From assembly GCA_934725345.1 (NCBI GenBank), contig CAKVBG010000024.1, forward strand, positions 1-13,906: 13,906 bases of DNA, in the 5' to 3' direction. This DNA is from an uncultured Eubacteriales bacterium. Lineage in GTDB: Bacteria > Bacillota > Clostridia > Oscillospirales > Acutalibacteraceae. A program made the position numbers and the translations under genes. How positions within the stretch are numbered: position 1 is the stretch's first letter; each line of letters opens with the position of its first letter. The notes under the pieces are model-generated. The model was given only the letters and a program-made list of their open reading frames with translations. It had not been told where the DNA came from and searched no databases. Positions 1-7,254 of the stretch are shown piece after piece.

Positions 1-3
1 TAG

Positions 4-276
4 TCATTGTGTGGGATTCTCCTCCGTGATCGGTGGATTTTCACAGGGTCTTAGTTTACTTATTAAATAGCGATATCTTGCGTTTAGAGCTTCACGTTGA
101 TGGATAGAAGCATCTATCAGGTTTTCATCTGTTTCGGTTTGAAACCAGATGTTGGTCCTTTCTATTTCTGAGCAGATTTCCTTAAGCTCCTTTGTGATTT
201 GGGAATCAAAGTCTTTGCTAGCAGAAGATGAATTTTTGTTTCTGCTTATGCCTATTTTTTCAAGTAGATTTATCAT
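4..276 (-). CDS. DUF2508 (YaaL-like) family protein
   Basis: This 90-residue protein has no signal peptide or membrane segment. Its C-terminal half, with the pattern TETDENLIDASIHQREALNA followed by RYRYLISKLR, resembles the DUF2508/YaaL family, whose core is a 'D-LID-aI-e--AleaRY-yLl-kak' helix. The N-terminal half is charged and probably helical. The family's molecular role is unknown. In many Firmicutes the gene follows recR and precedes bofA. Here its upstream side is occupied by the divergent feoAB operon, so it is not behind recR; whether bofA lies downstream is outside the window. The ATG at 276 is preceded on the minus strand by AAAAGGA about 13 bases away, rather far. A good vegetative promoter lies about 90 bases upstream of the start. 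The family call is from recognition of the motif, not from a search. Confidence 0.75.
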   Translation of the reverse strand: MINLLEKIGISRNKNSSSASKDFDSQITKELKEICSEIERTNIWFQTETDENLIDASIHQREALNARYRYLISKLRPCENPPITEENPTQ

Positions 277-373
277 TCTACAATCACTATCCTTTTAATA
301 TAATTTCTATGATTCAAGTATTCGAAAATATTACCAATTTTATTCGTAATTTTTTGAACCTATCCACGAGTAT

Positions 374-401
374 ATTTTATCTATTTTTGATAAATTGTCA
401 A
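374..401 (-). promoter_or_regulatory. Vegetative (sigma-A-type) promoter for the DUF2508 gene
   Basis: On the minus strand, TTGACA (396-401) is followed after 16 bases by TAAAAT (374-379): a perfect -35 and a 5/6 match to the -10. The predicted transcript would start near 367 and carry a leader of about 90 bases before the ATG at 276. It fires away from the feoAB promoter 70 bases to the right. Confidence 0.6.
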
Positions 402-439
402 TCAAAAATTTCTAAAACCGATGAATAATATAAAAAGTG

Positions 440-458
440 TTAGGTTGGCTTTACTTAT
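440..458 (+). promoter_or_regulatory. Putative DtxR/IdeR-type iron box overlapping the feoAB -35
   Basis: The 19 bases TTAGGTTGGCTTTACTTAT match the classical DtxR consensus TTAGGTTAGCCTAACCTAA at 14 of 19 positions. The left half is perfect over its first seven bases. The site covers the -35 hexamer of the feoAB promoter, where a bound repressor would block RNA polymerase. A DtxR-family regulator is encoded two genes downstream in the same unit, which supports autoregulation. The consensus is from actinobacterial DtxR, so use of the same site by this protein is inference. Confidence 0.5.
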
Positions 459-478
459 ATACGTAAGATTGGTATAAT
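450..478 (+). promoter_or_regulatory. Promoter of the feoAB operon
   Basis: TTTACT (450-455, 4/6 to TTGACA) is followed after 17 bases by a perfect TATAAT (473-478). A TGG just before it gives an extended -10 (TGnTATAAT). The predicted start is near 485, about 50 bases before the feoAB start codon. The spacer contains an imperfect inverted repeat TTAC...GTAA (451-466), a second possible protein-binding element. Confidence 0.65.
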
Positions 479-521
479 GTGAATATGATTGAAGAGAATA
501 TTTTTAAAGTTAGAAAAGTGT

Positions 522-531
522 AAAGGATGTG
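522..531 (+). promoter_or_regulatory. Ribosome binding site that decides the feoAB start
   Basis: AAAGGATGTG matches the ideal AAAGGAGGTG at 9 of 10 positions and ends 6 bases before the ATG at 538. The in-frame GTG at 529 lies inside this site and so cannot be its start codon. Confidence 0.7.
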
Positions 532-537
532 CAGTTA

Positions 538-2892
538 ATGAGAAGCCTACTGGATATAGGCTGGGGTAGTGAAGGAATAGTAAAAAAAGTTGGAAGCCAA
601 GGAGCTTTGAGGCGACATTTACTAGACCTTGGAATCACTAGAGGTACTAAAATAAAAATGATAAAACCCGCTCCTTTGGGTGACCCTATTGAAATATGTG
701 TTCATGGATACAAGTTAAGTTTGAGAAAATCTGAAGCGAAGGAAATAGAAGTTTTTAGCGAAGAAGAAAAAAATTCAGCTTTTGAACTTTCTCAAAGGGA
801 CTTTTCTTTTGGACCGGATAATAATTTTCTAAGTATGCCGATTTTAGATAGCAATAAAGCCAGCGATGCATCTTTCAAAGCTGCTTTGGTTGGAAATCCG
901 AATTGTGGTAAAACTACGCTTTTTAACCAACTAACCGGAAGTTATCAGTACGTGGGAAATTGGCCGGGAGTCACAGTTGAAAGAAAAGAAGGCAGAATAA
1001 AAAATCTTAGTGATAAAATTGAGCTTGTAGATTTACCGGGCGTATATTCATTGTCGCCGTATTCTCCGGAGGAAATAGTTACTCGTAATTACATACTAAA
1101 TGAAATGCCGGATATCATAATAAACATTGTGGATTCAACCAATTTAGAACGCAATTTATATTTGACAACTCAACTTCTAGAACTTCAATACAAAATGATT
1201 TTGGTTTTAAATATGACGGATCTTTTAAAAAGCCGGGGTAAAGAAATAGATGTTAAAAAGCTCGAAAAAAGACTTGGAATTCCCGTGGTATGTATTTCAG
1301 CAGGGAAAAACAAGGGTATAGATAAACTTTTGGAATCCCTTTCATTGTTAGTTAAAAAGAATAACTTAACTCGCTTAACGGATAAATTCTACTCTCCGGA
1401 AGTTGAAAATGCTATTTCGGAAACTGATAAAATTTTGAATCAAGGAAGTAAATACGTTTATAATGGACGTTTTAAAGCGGTTAAAGTGTTTGAAGGTGAT
1501 AAACTAATTTTAGAGAAGTATAATTTATCAAAACCGGTTTTAGAGAAAATTGATAAACTTAGAAAATCCGTAAGCAGAGACCAAAACAAGGAAAGAGATA
1601 TTATAATTCCGGATGAGCGATACTCGTACATACAAAAAATTTGTAGGCTCGTAGTGCGGGATACTTCCAAAAAATCAAAGCTATCTTTTTCTGATAAAAT
1701 AGACAAAATAGCCACCGGAAAGTTTACTGCTATACCTTGCTTTTTATTTTTGATAATGATGGTATTTTATTTGACTTTCGGGCCTTTTGGAAATTATCTT
1801 AAAAATTTATGTGAAGAATTTTTAAACTCACAAATGACGAGCACAGTGGGAAGGATTTTAAATTATGTAGGTGTTTCGCCGTGGGTTAAAAGTTTGCTCC
1901 TAGATGCGGTAATAAAAGGTGTGGGAGCGGTTATATCTTTCTTGCCTCAAGTTTTGCTTTTGTTTACGCTTCTTTCCTTTTTGGAAGATTGCGGCTATAT
2001 GGCACGTGCAACATTCATAATGGATAAACCAATGCGTAAAATTGGGCTTTCGGGAAGGGCGTTTGTTCCTTTGATAATGGGATTCGGATGTAGCGTTCCG
2101 GCGGTTGTGGGGACAAAAATTTTGGAAAGCAAAAAAGATAAAAATCTAACCATATTTTTAATACCCTTCATTTCATGTAGTGCAAAAATGCCCATATATC
2201 TTCTTTTTGCTTCTGTTTTCTTTCCAGATCATCAAGCATTAGTTATTTTTTCACTATACTTATTGGGAATAGTTTGTGCATGTTTTACCGCTTATTTATT
2301 TAAAGATACTCTTTTCAAAGGCGATGAATCACATTTCATAATGGAAATGCCGGATTATAAGCTACCATCGCTAAAAAATGTTAGACTGAGCATTTGGGAT
2401 AAAACCAAGGATTTTATTGAGCGTGCCGGAACTACTATACTTTTAGCTACTATCGTTGTTTGGTGTTTGCAGTATTTTGGTATGAATTTTCACCATGTGG
2501 AAGATAATTCACAGAGTATTCTAGCGGTTATGGGTAAAACGATTTCTCCAATATTTAAATTATGCGGGTTTGGCGACTGGAGAGTTTGTGTATCTCTTAT
2601 TACAGGAGTTATGGCAAAAGAATCTATAGTAAGCACTCTTTCGGTTCTTTATGGCCCGGGTTCTGAGTTTACAAATTCACTTACTGAAACTTTCAATTGG
2701 ATAAATGCCACTTCATTTTTAGTTTTCGCATTACTTTACACTCCTTGCATTGCAGCCACATCAGCGATATATAAAGAATTTCAAAGTAAGAAATTAGCAA
2801 TCTTTTCAATTATATATCAATTGCTGTTTGCTTATTTATGCTCAGGACTTGTTTATCAGATGATTACATTGTTTAATAATTTAGTAAAATAG
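538..2892 (+). CDS. feoB: Fused FeoA-FeoB ferrous iron transporter
   Basis: This 784-residue protein imports Fe(II) across the cytoplasmic membrane. Residues 1 to about 75 form a FeoA (SH3-like) domain, with LLDLGITRGT and APLGDPIEI. A cytoplasmic G domain follows: G1 GNPNCGKT at 119-126, GVTVERKEG as switch I, G3 DLPG at 165-168, G4 NMTD at 225-228 and SAGKNKG as G5. From about residue 395 there is a polytopic membrane part with the FeoB gate signatures GFGCSVP (Cys 518), SCSAKMPIY (Cys 547) and TPCIAA (Cys 737). FeoA and FeoB are separate proteins in many bacteria; here they are one chain. The gene is intact and leads an operon with a FeoB-associated small protein and a DtxR regulator, behind a promoter with an iron-box-like site. 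The ATG at 538 is preferred because of its ribosome binding site; a GTG at 529 is the longer alternative. Confidence 0.97.
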   Translation: MRSLLDIGWGSEGIVKKVGSQGALRRHLLDLGITRGTKIKMIKPAPLGDPIEICVHGYKLSLRKSEAKEIEVFSEEEKNSAFELSQRDFSFGPDNNFLSMPILDSNKASDASFKAALVGNPNCGKTTLFNQLTGSYQYVGNWPGVTVERKEGRIKNLSDKIELVDLPGVYSLSPYSPEEIVTRNYILNEMPDIIINIVDSTNLERNLYLTTQLLELQYKMILVLNMTDLLKSRGKEIDVKKLEKRLGIPVVCISAGKNKGIDKLLESLSLLVKKNNLTRLTDKFYSPEVENAISETDKILNQGSKYVYNGRFKAVKVFEGDKLILEKYNLSKPVLEKIDKLRKSVSRDQNKERDIIIPDERYSYIQKICRLVVRDTSKKSKLSFSDKIDKIATGKFTAIPCFLFLIMMVFYLTFGPFGNYLKNLCEEFLNSQMTSTVGRILNYVGVSPWVKSLLLDAVIKGVGAVISFLPQVLLLFTLLSFLEDCGYMARATFIMDKPMRKIGLSGRAFVPLIMGFGCSVPAVVGTKILESKKDKNLTIFLIPFISCSAKMPIYLLFASVFFPDHQALVIFSLYLLGIVCACFTAYLFKDTLFKGDESHFIMEMPDYKLPSLKNVRLSIWDKTKDFIERAGTTILLATIVVWCLQYFGMNFHHVEDNSQSILAVMGKTISPIFKLCGFGDWRVCVSLITGVMAKESIVSTLSVLYGPGSEFTNSLTETFNWINATSFLVFALLYTPCIAATSAIYKEFQSKKLAIFSIIYQLLFAYLCSGLVYQMITLFNNLVK

Positions 2893-2904
2893 GAGGAATT
2901 CAAA

Positions 2905-3060
2905 ATGACTATAGCGGACGTAATATTTTTGATTTTAATTTTATCGGTTTTTATTATGTTAGGAGTTAAGTCTTTCAAAAATAAAGCTTCAAAAAAAGAA
3001 AGAACTTGCACTAAATGCACAGGCTGTTCGTTTTCTAAGATGTGTGGTAAAAAATTTTAA
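2905..3060 (+). CDS. FeoB-associated Cys-rich small membrane protein
   Basis: This 51-residue protein starts 12 bases after feoB, behind an AGGAGG (2891-2896) that overlaps the feoB stop codon. Residues 5-21 form one hydrophobic membrane helix (IADVIFLILILSVFIMLGV). A Lys-rich linker leads to a short Cys cluster: C35, C38, C41 and C47 in the pattern CxxCxxCx5C. This architecture and position match the 'FeoB-associated Cys-rich membrane protein' family found behind feoB in Clostridia. A role in handling or sensing iron at the transporter's inner face is plausible but unproven. The small size, the strong ribosome binding site and translation-compatible spacing support a real gene. Confidence 0.88.
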   Translation: MTIADVIFLILILSVFIMLGVKSFKNKASKKERTCTKCTGCSFSKMCGKKF

Positions 3061-3076
3061 AGTGAGAGTGTTTTAA

Positions 3077-3478
3077 GTGGGCGAGATTTTAACGAGTTCC
3101 CTTGAAGACTATTTAGAAGTCATTTATATTATCCATAAGAATGGAAATCATGCTAGGATTACTGATATAGCAAATATTTTGTCGTGTTCTAAAGCAAGTG
3201 TGAATCAAGCGATGAATGCTTTGAAGGTTGAAAATTTGATTATGCAAGAAAAATACGGCAAAATATCTTTAACTCCTAAGGGAGTTGAAGTTGCGAAAGG
3301 AATATATGAAAAGCATGAAATTTTAAGTAAGTTTTTCACTAAGGTACTGGGGGTAAGTCCAGAGGTAGGTGAAATAGACGCTTGTAAAGCAGAACATATT
3401 TTGAGCAACGAAACTTTAGAAAGTATAAGAAATTTTTTGATTAAGAGTAACGTTTGTATATTGGAGGATAATAACTAA
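3077..3478 (+). CDS. DtxR/MntR-family metal-dependent transcriptional repressor
   Basis: This 133-residue protein has an N-terminal winged helix (about 1-70, recognition helix in CSKASVNQAMNALK) and a C-terminal metal-binding and dimerisation domain. There is no third SH3-like domain, so the layout is that of MntR. Likely metal ligands by alignment are D11 and E14 (MntR D8 and E11), H80 (MntR H77, DtxR H79), and C103, E106 and H107 in DACKAEH (DtxR C102, E105 and H106). The Cys in place of the MntR Glu points to iron rather than manganese, while D11 is MntR-like. The start is a GTG 16 bases after the previous gene, with only a weak ribosome binding site (AGTGAGAG), so low expression or translational coupling is possible. 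Its place behind feoAB suggests it represses this operon when iron is plentiful. Confidence 0.92.
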   Translation: MGEILTSSLEDYLEVIYIIHKNGNHARITDIANILSCSKASVNQAMNALKVENLIMQEKYGKISLTPKGVEVAKGIYEKHEILSKFFTKVLGVSPEVGEIDACKAEHILSNETLESIRNFLIKSNVCILEDNN

Positions 3479-3481
3479 ACT

Positions 3482-4243
3482 ATGAGAAGAAACATGGAAG
3501 TACATCCCAAACACGAAAGCGACTATATTGTTGGTAGAAATGCAGTAAAAGAGGCAATAAAAAGCGGCCGAAGTATAGATTCAATAATGGTATCTAGTTT
3601 CGACGGCTTTGGTTCAATTAAAGCTATACTAGCCCAAGCTAAAGATAAAGGAATAGTCATTAAACAAGTAAACAAAAAAGTTCTAAATTCTATATCTGAT
3701 GCTCACCAGGGAATAATTGCAGTCGCAGCCGCTAAAGAGTCCTGTACTATAGATGATATTTTAAATTTAGCTCATCAGAAAAATGAACAACCTTTTGTAA
3801 TTGTGGCCGATGGTATTGAAGACCCTCACAATTTAGGAGCTATAATCAGAACTGCTGAATGTGTAGGAGCTCATGGAATAATTATCCCTAAAAGAAGAGC
3901 TGTCGGGATGACTGGAGCAGTGGATAAATCTTCAGCGGGAGCTTTGCAACATATGTTGGTGGCAAAGGTAGGAAATATTTCTCTTGCACTTAACTATCTC
4001 AAAGACCAAGGTCTGTGGATATACGGAACCGATGCCCAAGGGACAACCTTTACTAAAGAAAATTTGCAAGGTTCAGTAGCATTAGTAATTGGCTCAGAGG
4101 GTAAAGGAATAAGCGCAGGAGTAAAAGAAAAATGCGATTTTATGCTATCTATACCTATGAAAGGTAGAATAAATTCATTAAATGCTTCTGTTGCAGCCGG
4201 AGTGCTGATGTATGAAGTTTATAGACAACGAAATTCAGTATAG
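3482..4243 (+). CDS. rlmB: 23S rRNA (guanosine-2'-O-)-methyltransferase, TrmH/SpoU family
   Basis: This 253-residue SPOUT-class enzyme probably uses S-adenosylmethionine to methylate the ribose of a guanosine in 23S rRNA (G2251 in E. coli numbering). An N-terminal L30e-like RNA-binding domain opens with YIVGRNAVKEAIKSG. The catalytic knot domain has motif 1 DGIEDPHNLGAIIRTAE (from residue 110), motif 2 LVIGSEGKGIS (about 203) and motif 3 IPMKGRINSLNASVAAG (about 225-240), whose Asn and Ser are typical of the family. Length is normal. GGAGG at 3463-3467 lies 14 bases before the ATG at 3482, somewhat far; the next in-frame ATG at 3494 is worse placed. It is only 3 bases behind the regulator gene and is probably cotranscribed with it. 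The exact nucleotide modified is inferred from family membership. Confidence 0.9.
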   Translation: MRRNMEVHPKHESDYIVGRNAVKEAIKSGRSIDSIMVSSFDGFGSIKAILAQAKDKGIVIKQVNKKVLNSISDAHQGIIAVAAAKESCTIDDILNLAHQKNEQPFVIVADGIEDPHNLGAIIRTAECVGAHGIIIPKRRAVGMTGAVDKSSAGALQHMLVAKVGNISLALNYLKDQGLWIYGTDAQGTTFTKENLQGSVALVIGSEGKGISAGVKEKCDFMLSIPMKGRINSLNASVAAGVLMYEVYRQRNSV

Positions 4244-4681
4244 TTTAAAAATCCACACGATTGCCCCATATATCATTGAAGCAATTGTTCCATAAACTAT
4301 AACCGGTCCGGCCATGATAAACATCTTAGCGCCTATTCCAAAAACATGACCCTCGCTTTTAAATTCTATTGCGGGAGCTGTTATGGAGTTAGAAAATCCC
4401 GTTATGGGAACGATGGTTCCTGCACCGGCATACTTTGCAATTTTTCCATACCAGTTAAGGGCGGTAAGTATTGAGCTGATTGCAATTAAGGTTATTGATG
4501 TCCAAGTACTTGCGGATTTTTTATCCAAACTAAAACAAGAAGTATAAATCTGATTTAGTAGTTGACCAATAGTACATATGAAACCTCCAAAAATAAATGC
4601 CATAAACATATCTTTTGCAAGTGGGCTGTGGGGTGAATTTCTAGACGTCATTTCCTGATATTGACTTTTAGATACTTTCAT
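4235..4681 (-). CDS. spoVAC: Stage V sporulation protein AC
   Basis: This 148-residue integral membrane protein carries the SpoVAC signature AGAGTIVPITGFSNSITAPA, followed by EFKSEGHVFGIGAKMF. It has about four hydrophobic segments: FMAFIFGGFICTIGQLL, SITLIAISSILTALNWYG, the TIVPITGF region, and MAGPVIVYGTIASMIYGAIVW. SpoVA proteins sit in the spore inner membrane and move Ca-dipicolinate into the spore, and out at germination; SpoVAC has been described as a mechanosensitive channel. On the minus strand AAAGGAAGTG lies 7 bases before the ATG at 4681. The gene is alone: spoVAD and spoVAE, its usual partners, are not next to it. Its 3' end overlaps rlmB by 9 bases, tail to tail. A clear sigma-G promoter was not found. 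Confidence 0.95.
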   Translation of the reverse strand: MKVSKSQYQEMTSRNSPHSPLAKDMFMAFIFGGFICTIGQLLNQIYTSCFSLDKKSASTWTSITLIAISSILTALNWYGKIAKYAGAGTIVPITGFSNSITAPAIEFKSEGHVFGIGAKMFIMAGPVIVYGTIASMIYGAIVWIFKLY

Positions 4682-4758
4682 TTAAATCACTTCCTTTTAT
4701 GATACTATTTCCAATATTATTATCTTATATTCACATTCCAAATTAAGGAGGCAAAAAG

Positions 4759-6081
4759 GTGAATATTTATGAGCATCTCAAAAATTATAAAAGTTTAGGC
4801 CGTTCATCTTTCCATACACCCGGGCATAAATACAATTTCTTTCGTAATTTTGATTTTTTGGGAATAGACCTAACCGAATTACCCTTAACGGATAGTTTGT
4901 ATGAGTCGAGCGGTATAATAAAAGAAGCTGAAGAGAAGGTGTCTCGGCTTTACGAAAGCAAAGCAAGTTTCTTTTCAGCAGGAGGAAACACTCTTTGTAT
5001 ACAAGCTATGATTAAGTTAGCTTGCGGCTATGGAGGAAAAATTTTATGCGATAGAGTAGTTCATCGGTCTGCAGTATCTGCAATGGCTCTCTTAGGAGTT
5101 GAGCCGATTTGGGTTAGAAGAAATATTGATAAAATTTCTGGGATTGCAACCAATATAGATATTGAAGATTTAAAACTAAAACTTGAAAAAAATCCTGAGG
5201 CCACAGCCCTGTATATAACAAGCCCAAGTTACCATGGAGTACTGCAAGATATATCGAGTATTTCTGAGATTTGCAAAAAATATGGAGTAGCTGTTTTAGT
5301 GGACAATGCTCATGGAGCTCATCTGAAGTTTTTGGGAGTTCATCCACTGGATCAGGGTGCATCACTCGTAGCGGACTCTGCGCATAAAACTTTACCTGTT
5401 CTTACGGGAGGCGCTTGGCTTCACGTTAATGATGACAAATTTAAAGATGAAGCGAAGTCGGCTATGGCTTTATTTGGGTCTACAAGTCCTATGTATCCTA
5501 TAATGGCTTCACTTGATTTGGCTAGAGAGTGGCTTAGTGAAAACGGCTTTGAGGAGTATAATTGTTTAAAACTTCAGGTAAATAAAATAAAAGAAGTTGC
5601 TAAAAACAAAGGAATTTATTTATTATCTGATAAAGCTACTTGCGATCCTACCAGAATTACTTTAGGAGTTTTTAAGATAGGGTATAGTGGTCCAGAGTTT
5701 AGAGAAGAACTTTATAAATTTAAAATAGAACCTGAGTTTTGTGACGAAAATTTCGTTGTTTTAATACCAACACCTTTTAATTTACCTCTTGACTGGAATC
5801 GACTAAAAACTGCAATAGAAAGTATAAAACCAAAGTTTCCACAACGTTCAAGAGTTTGCGAAAATATACCTTTCCCGGATGTTGACCAACCTTTATATCA
5901 AGCAATTAGAAATCCTTCGGAAAAAGTAGATATAGCCAAGTCTCTAAACAAAGTGGCAGCAGATATAATTTGTCCGTGCCCTCCAGGGATACCAGTAGTA
6001 ATGCCGGGAGAAAAAATAGGTCTAATGGAACAAAGACGCCTCAAAGAGTATGGTATAAAAGAAATAAGTGTGGTAAAATGA
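4759..6081 (+). CDS. Orn/Lys/Arg decarboxylase family PLP enzyme (YaaO-like)
   Basis: This 440-residue fold-type I PLP enzyme belongs to the bacterial Orn/Lys/Arg decarboxylase family. Visible motifs are HTPGHK (19-24), the cofactor Asp in VDNAHGAH (D182), the Schiff-base lysine in ADSAHKTLP (Lys 210), and a C-terminal CPCPPGIPVVMPGE typical of the family's small domain. The likely reaction is decarboxylation of arginine or lysine to agmatine or cadaverine; the substrate cannot be read from the sequence. Length is close to B. subtilis YaaO (about 480), slightly shorter. The start is a GTG behind AAGGAGG. In most Firmicutes this gene stands before tmk and darA. Here darA follows directly, 40 bases on, with no tmk between them. 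Confidence 0.9.
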   Translation: MNIYEHLKNYKSLGRSSFHTPGHKYNFFRNFDFLGIDLTELPLTDSLYESSGIIKEAEEKVSRLYESKASFFSAGGNTLCIQAMIKLACGYGGKILCDRVVHRSAVSAMALLGVEPIWVRRNIDKISGIATNIDIEDLKLKLEKNPEATALYITSPSYHGVLQDISSISEICKKYGVAVLVDNAHGAHLKFLGVHPLDQGASLVADSAHKTLPVLTGGAWLHVNDDKFKDEAKSAMALFGSTSPMYPIMASLDLAREWLSENGFEEYNCLKLQVNKIKEVAKNKGIYLLSDKATCDPTRITLGVFKIGYSGPEFREELYKFKIEPEFCDENFVVLIPTPFNLPLDWNRLKTAIESIKPKFPQRSRVCENIPFPDVDQPLYQAIRNPSEKVDIAKSLNKVAADIICPCPPGIPVVMPGEKIGLMEQRRLKEYGIKEISVVK

Positions 6082-6121
6082 ACATAGTTTTGCATTAAAT
6101 TAATTGAACGGGTGGTAGTTG

Positions 6122-6445
6122 ATGAAATTAGTAATGGCAATAATGGGAAAAGACGATGCTTCAGTAGTTATGGATGCACTCACAGAAGAAAGTTTTCAAG
6201 TTACGCGTATGGCTTCAACCGGGGGATTCCTGAAATCCGGGAACACAACACTGATTATAGGAGTGGAAGATAACAAGACAAATAAGGTTATAGATATCAT
6301 ATCTAAATATAGCAGTAAACGTAAACAGCTCGTATCAAATGGAAGTTCTTCTTACATGAGTCCTTTTGCTCATATGCCGTTTCAAATAACTACCGGAGGG
6401 GCTATAATTTTTGTTTTAGATGTTGATAGGTTCGAAAAGGTGTAA
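6122..6445 (+). CDS. darA: Cyclic di-AMP receptor DarA/PstA
   Basis: This 107-residue PII-like protein binds the second messenger c-di-AMP. The whole chain fits the CdAMP_rec (YaaQ) family: an opening KLVMAIMGKDDASVVMDAL, the loop segment TRMASTGGFLKSGNTTLIIG, and a closing GGAIIFVLDVDRFEKV strand. The binding site in the family involves the TGGFL-GNTT region, intact here. Target and output are unknown in most species. A GGGTGGT at 6110-6116 lies 5 bases before the ATG at 6122; the TTG just before it (6119) is a less likely start. It is followed after 5 bases by holB, as in other Firmicutes, and probably shares its transcript. Confidence 0.95.
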   Translation: MKLVMAIMGKDDASVVMDALTEESFQVTRMASTGGFLKSGNTTLIIGVEDNKTNKVIDIISKYSSKRKQLVSNGSSSYMSPFAHMPFQITTGGAIIFVLDVDRFEKV

Positions 6446-6450
6446 ATGAA

Positions 6451-7236
6451 ATGAGAGAAGTATCGTATCCTGAAAATTTACACAGATTATTTCAAAATAA
6501 AAAAATGCCTCATGCGATAGTGGTGGAGTCAAACAACACTGAAAGAGCGTACGAAGAAATAATTCAAATGGTTAAAGTTTTAAACTGTAAAAAAGGAGGG
6601 GAGAAAGCTTGCGGAAGCTGCGAGTCTTGCATTAAAATTGCTGCGGGCTCGCACCCGGATTTAAAAACTATATCTTTGGACAAAGACTCAAAATATATAA
6701 AAATTGATAGCATAAGATTTATACGCCAAGATGCAAATGTTTTACCCAATGAAGGAGATTTCAAAGTTTACATTATTAAGTTCGCTGATTGCATGACTGT
6801 TCAGGCTCAAAATGCGTTTATTAAAATTTTAGAGGAGCCTCCTAGGGGAGTGATCTTCATTCTTTTGTGCGAATCAGTAAATTCTTTGATTAGCACTATA
6901 ATATCTCGCTGCGGGATTTTTATTGATAAGCGGCCCAATTTTGAAGAAGCTAAAGACCCCGAGTTTGATTCTTTAGCTAAAGAGATCACGCAAGCAAGTA
7001 TTCAAAATGATAAAGTCAAAATTTTAAAAATCATTTCGCGTTTAGAACCTGATAGAGCTTATATACAAAAGTTAGTGAATAAAATCCGAGAGGTTTATCT
7101 TGAGAATCTGAGGGTTTATCCCCAAAGAGTGGATGATATTTTAGAAAAATTAGAAAATTTGAAAATTATTTTAGATGCCTTTGAAACTAATGTCGGCCTA
7201 AATGTTATTTTAGGGAATTTAGCGGCAATGCTATAG
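6451..7236 (+). CDS. holB: DNA polymerase III subunit delta prime
   Basis: This 261-residue protein is the delta-prime subunit of the clamp loader, which opens and loads the sliding clamp in replication. A zinc-binding cluster C46, C54, C57, C60 (Cx8 CGSCESC) is followed by SHPDL, and an SRC arginine-finger motif lies at 152-154, after QNAFIKILEEPPRGVIFIL. The region where a P-loop would stand (AIVVESNNTERAYEEII) has no GxxGxGK, so ATP binding at this subunit is unlikely, as in E. coli delta prime. The C-terminal collar domain is shorter than in the roughly 320-residue relatives. It lies between darA and ricT, the standard Firmicutes order, without yaaR. The call rests on motifs and neighbours together. 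Confidence 0.92.
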   Translation: MREVSYPENLHRLFQNKKMPHAIVVESNNTERAYEEIIQMVKVLNCKKGGEKACGSCESCIKIAAGSHPDLKTISLDKDSKYIKIDSIRFIRQDANVLPNEGDFKVYIIKFADCMTVQAQNAFIKILEEPPRGVIFILLCESVNSLISTIISRCGIFIDKRPNFEEAKDPEFDSLAKEITQASIQNDKVKILKIISRLEPDRAYIQKLVNKIREVYLENLRVYPQRVDDILEKLENLKIILDAFETNVGLNVILGNLAAML

Positions 7237-7254
7237 GAAGGAGGACTATATTAA

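Noticed and set aside
228..428. Plus-strand frame of 66 codons between the DUF2508 gene and feoAB
   Set aside because: It overlaps the DUF2508 coding region and its promoter, has no ribosome binding site, and its Phe/Asn/Ile-rich translation is typical of AT-rich noncoding DNA.
4695..4732. Possible sigma-G promoter for spoVAC on the minus strand (GAATA at 4728-4732, AATAGTA at 4703-4709)
   Set aside because: Two mismatches in the -10, and the predicted start would fall inside the ribosome binding site. A second candidate (GATAA, CATAAAA) would start beyond it.
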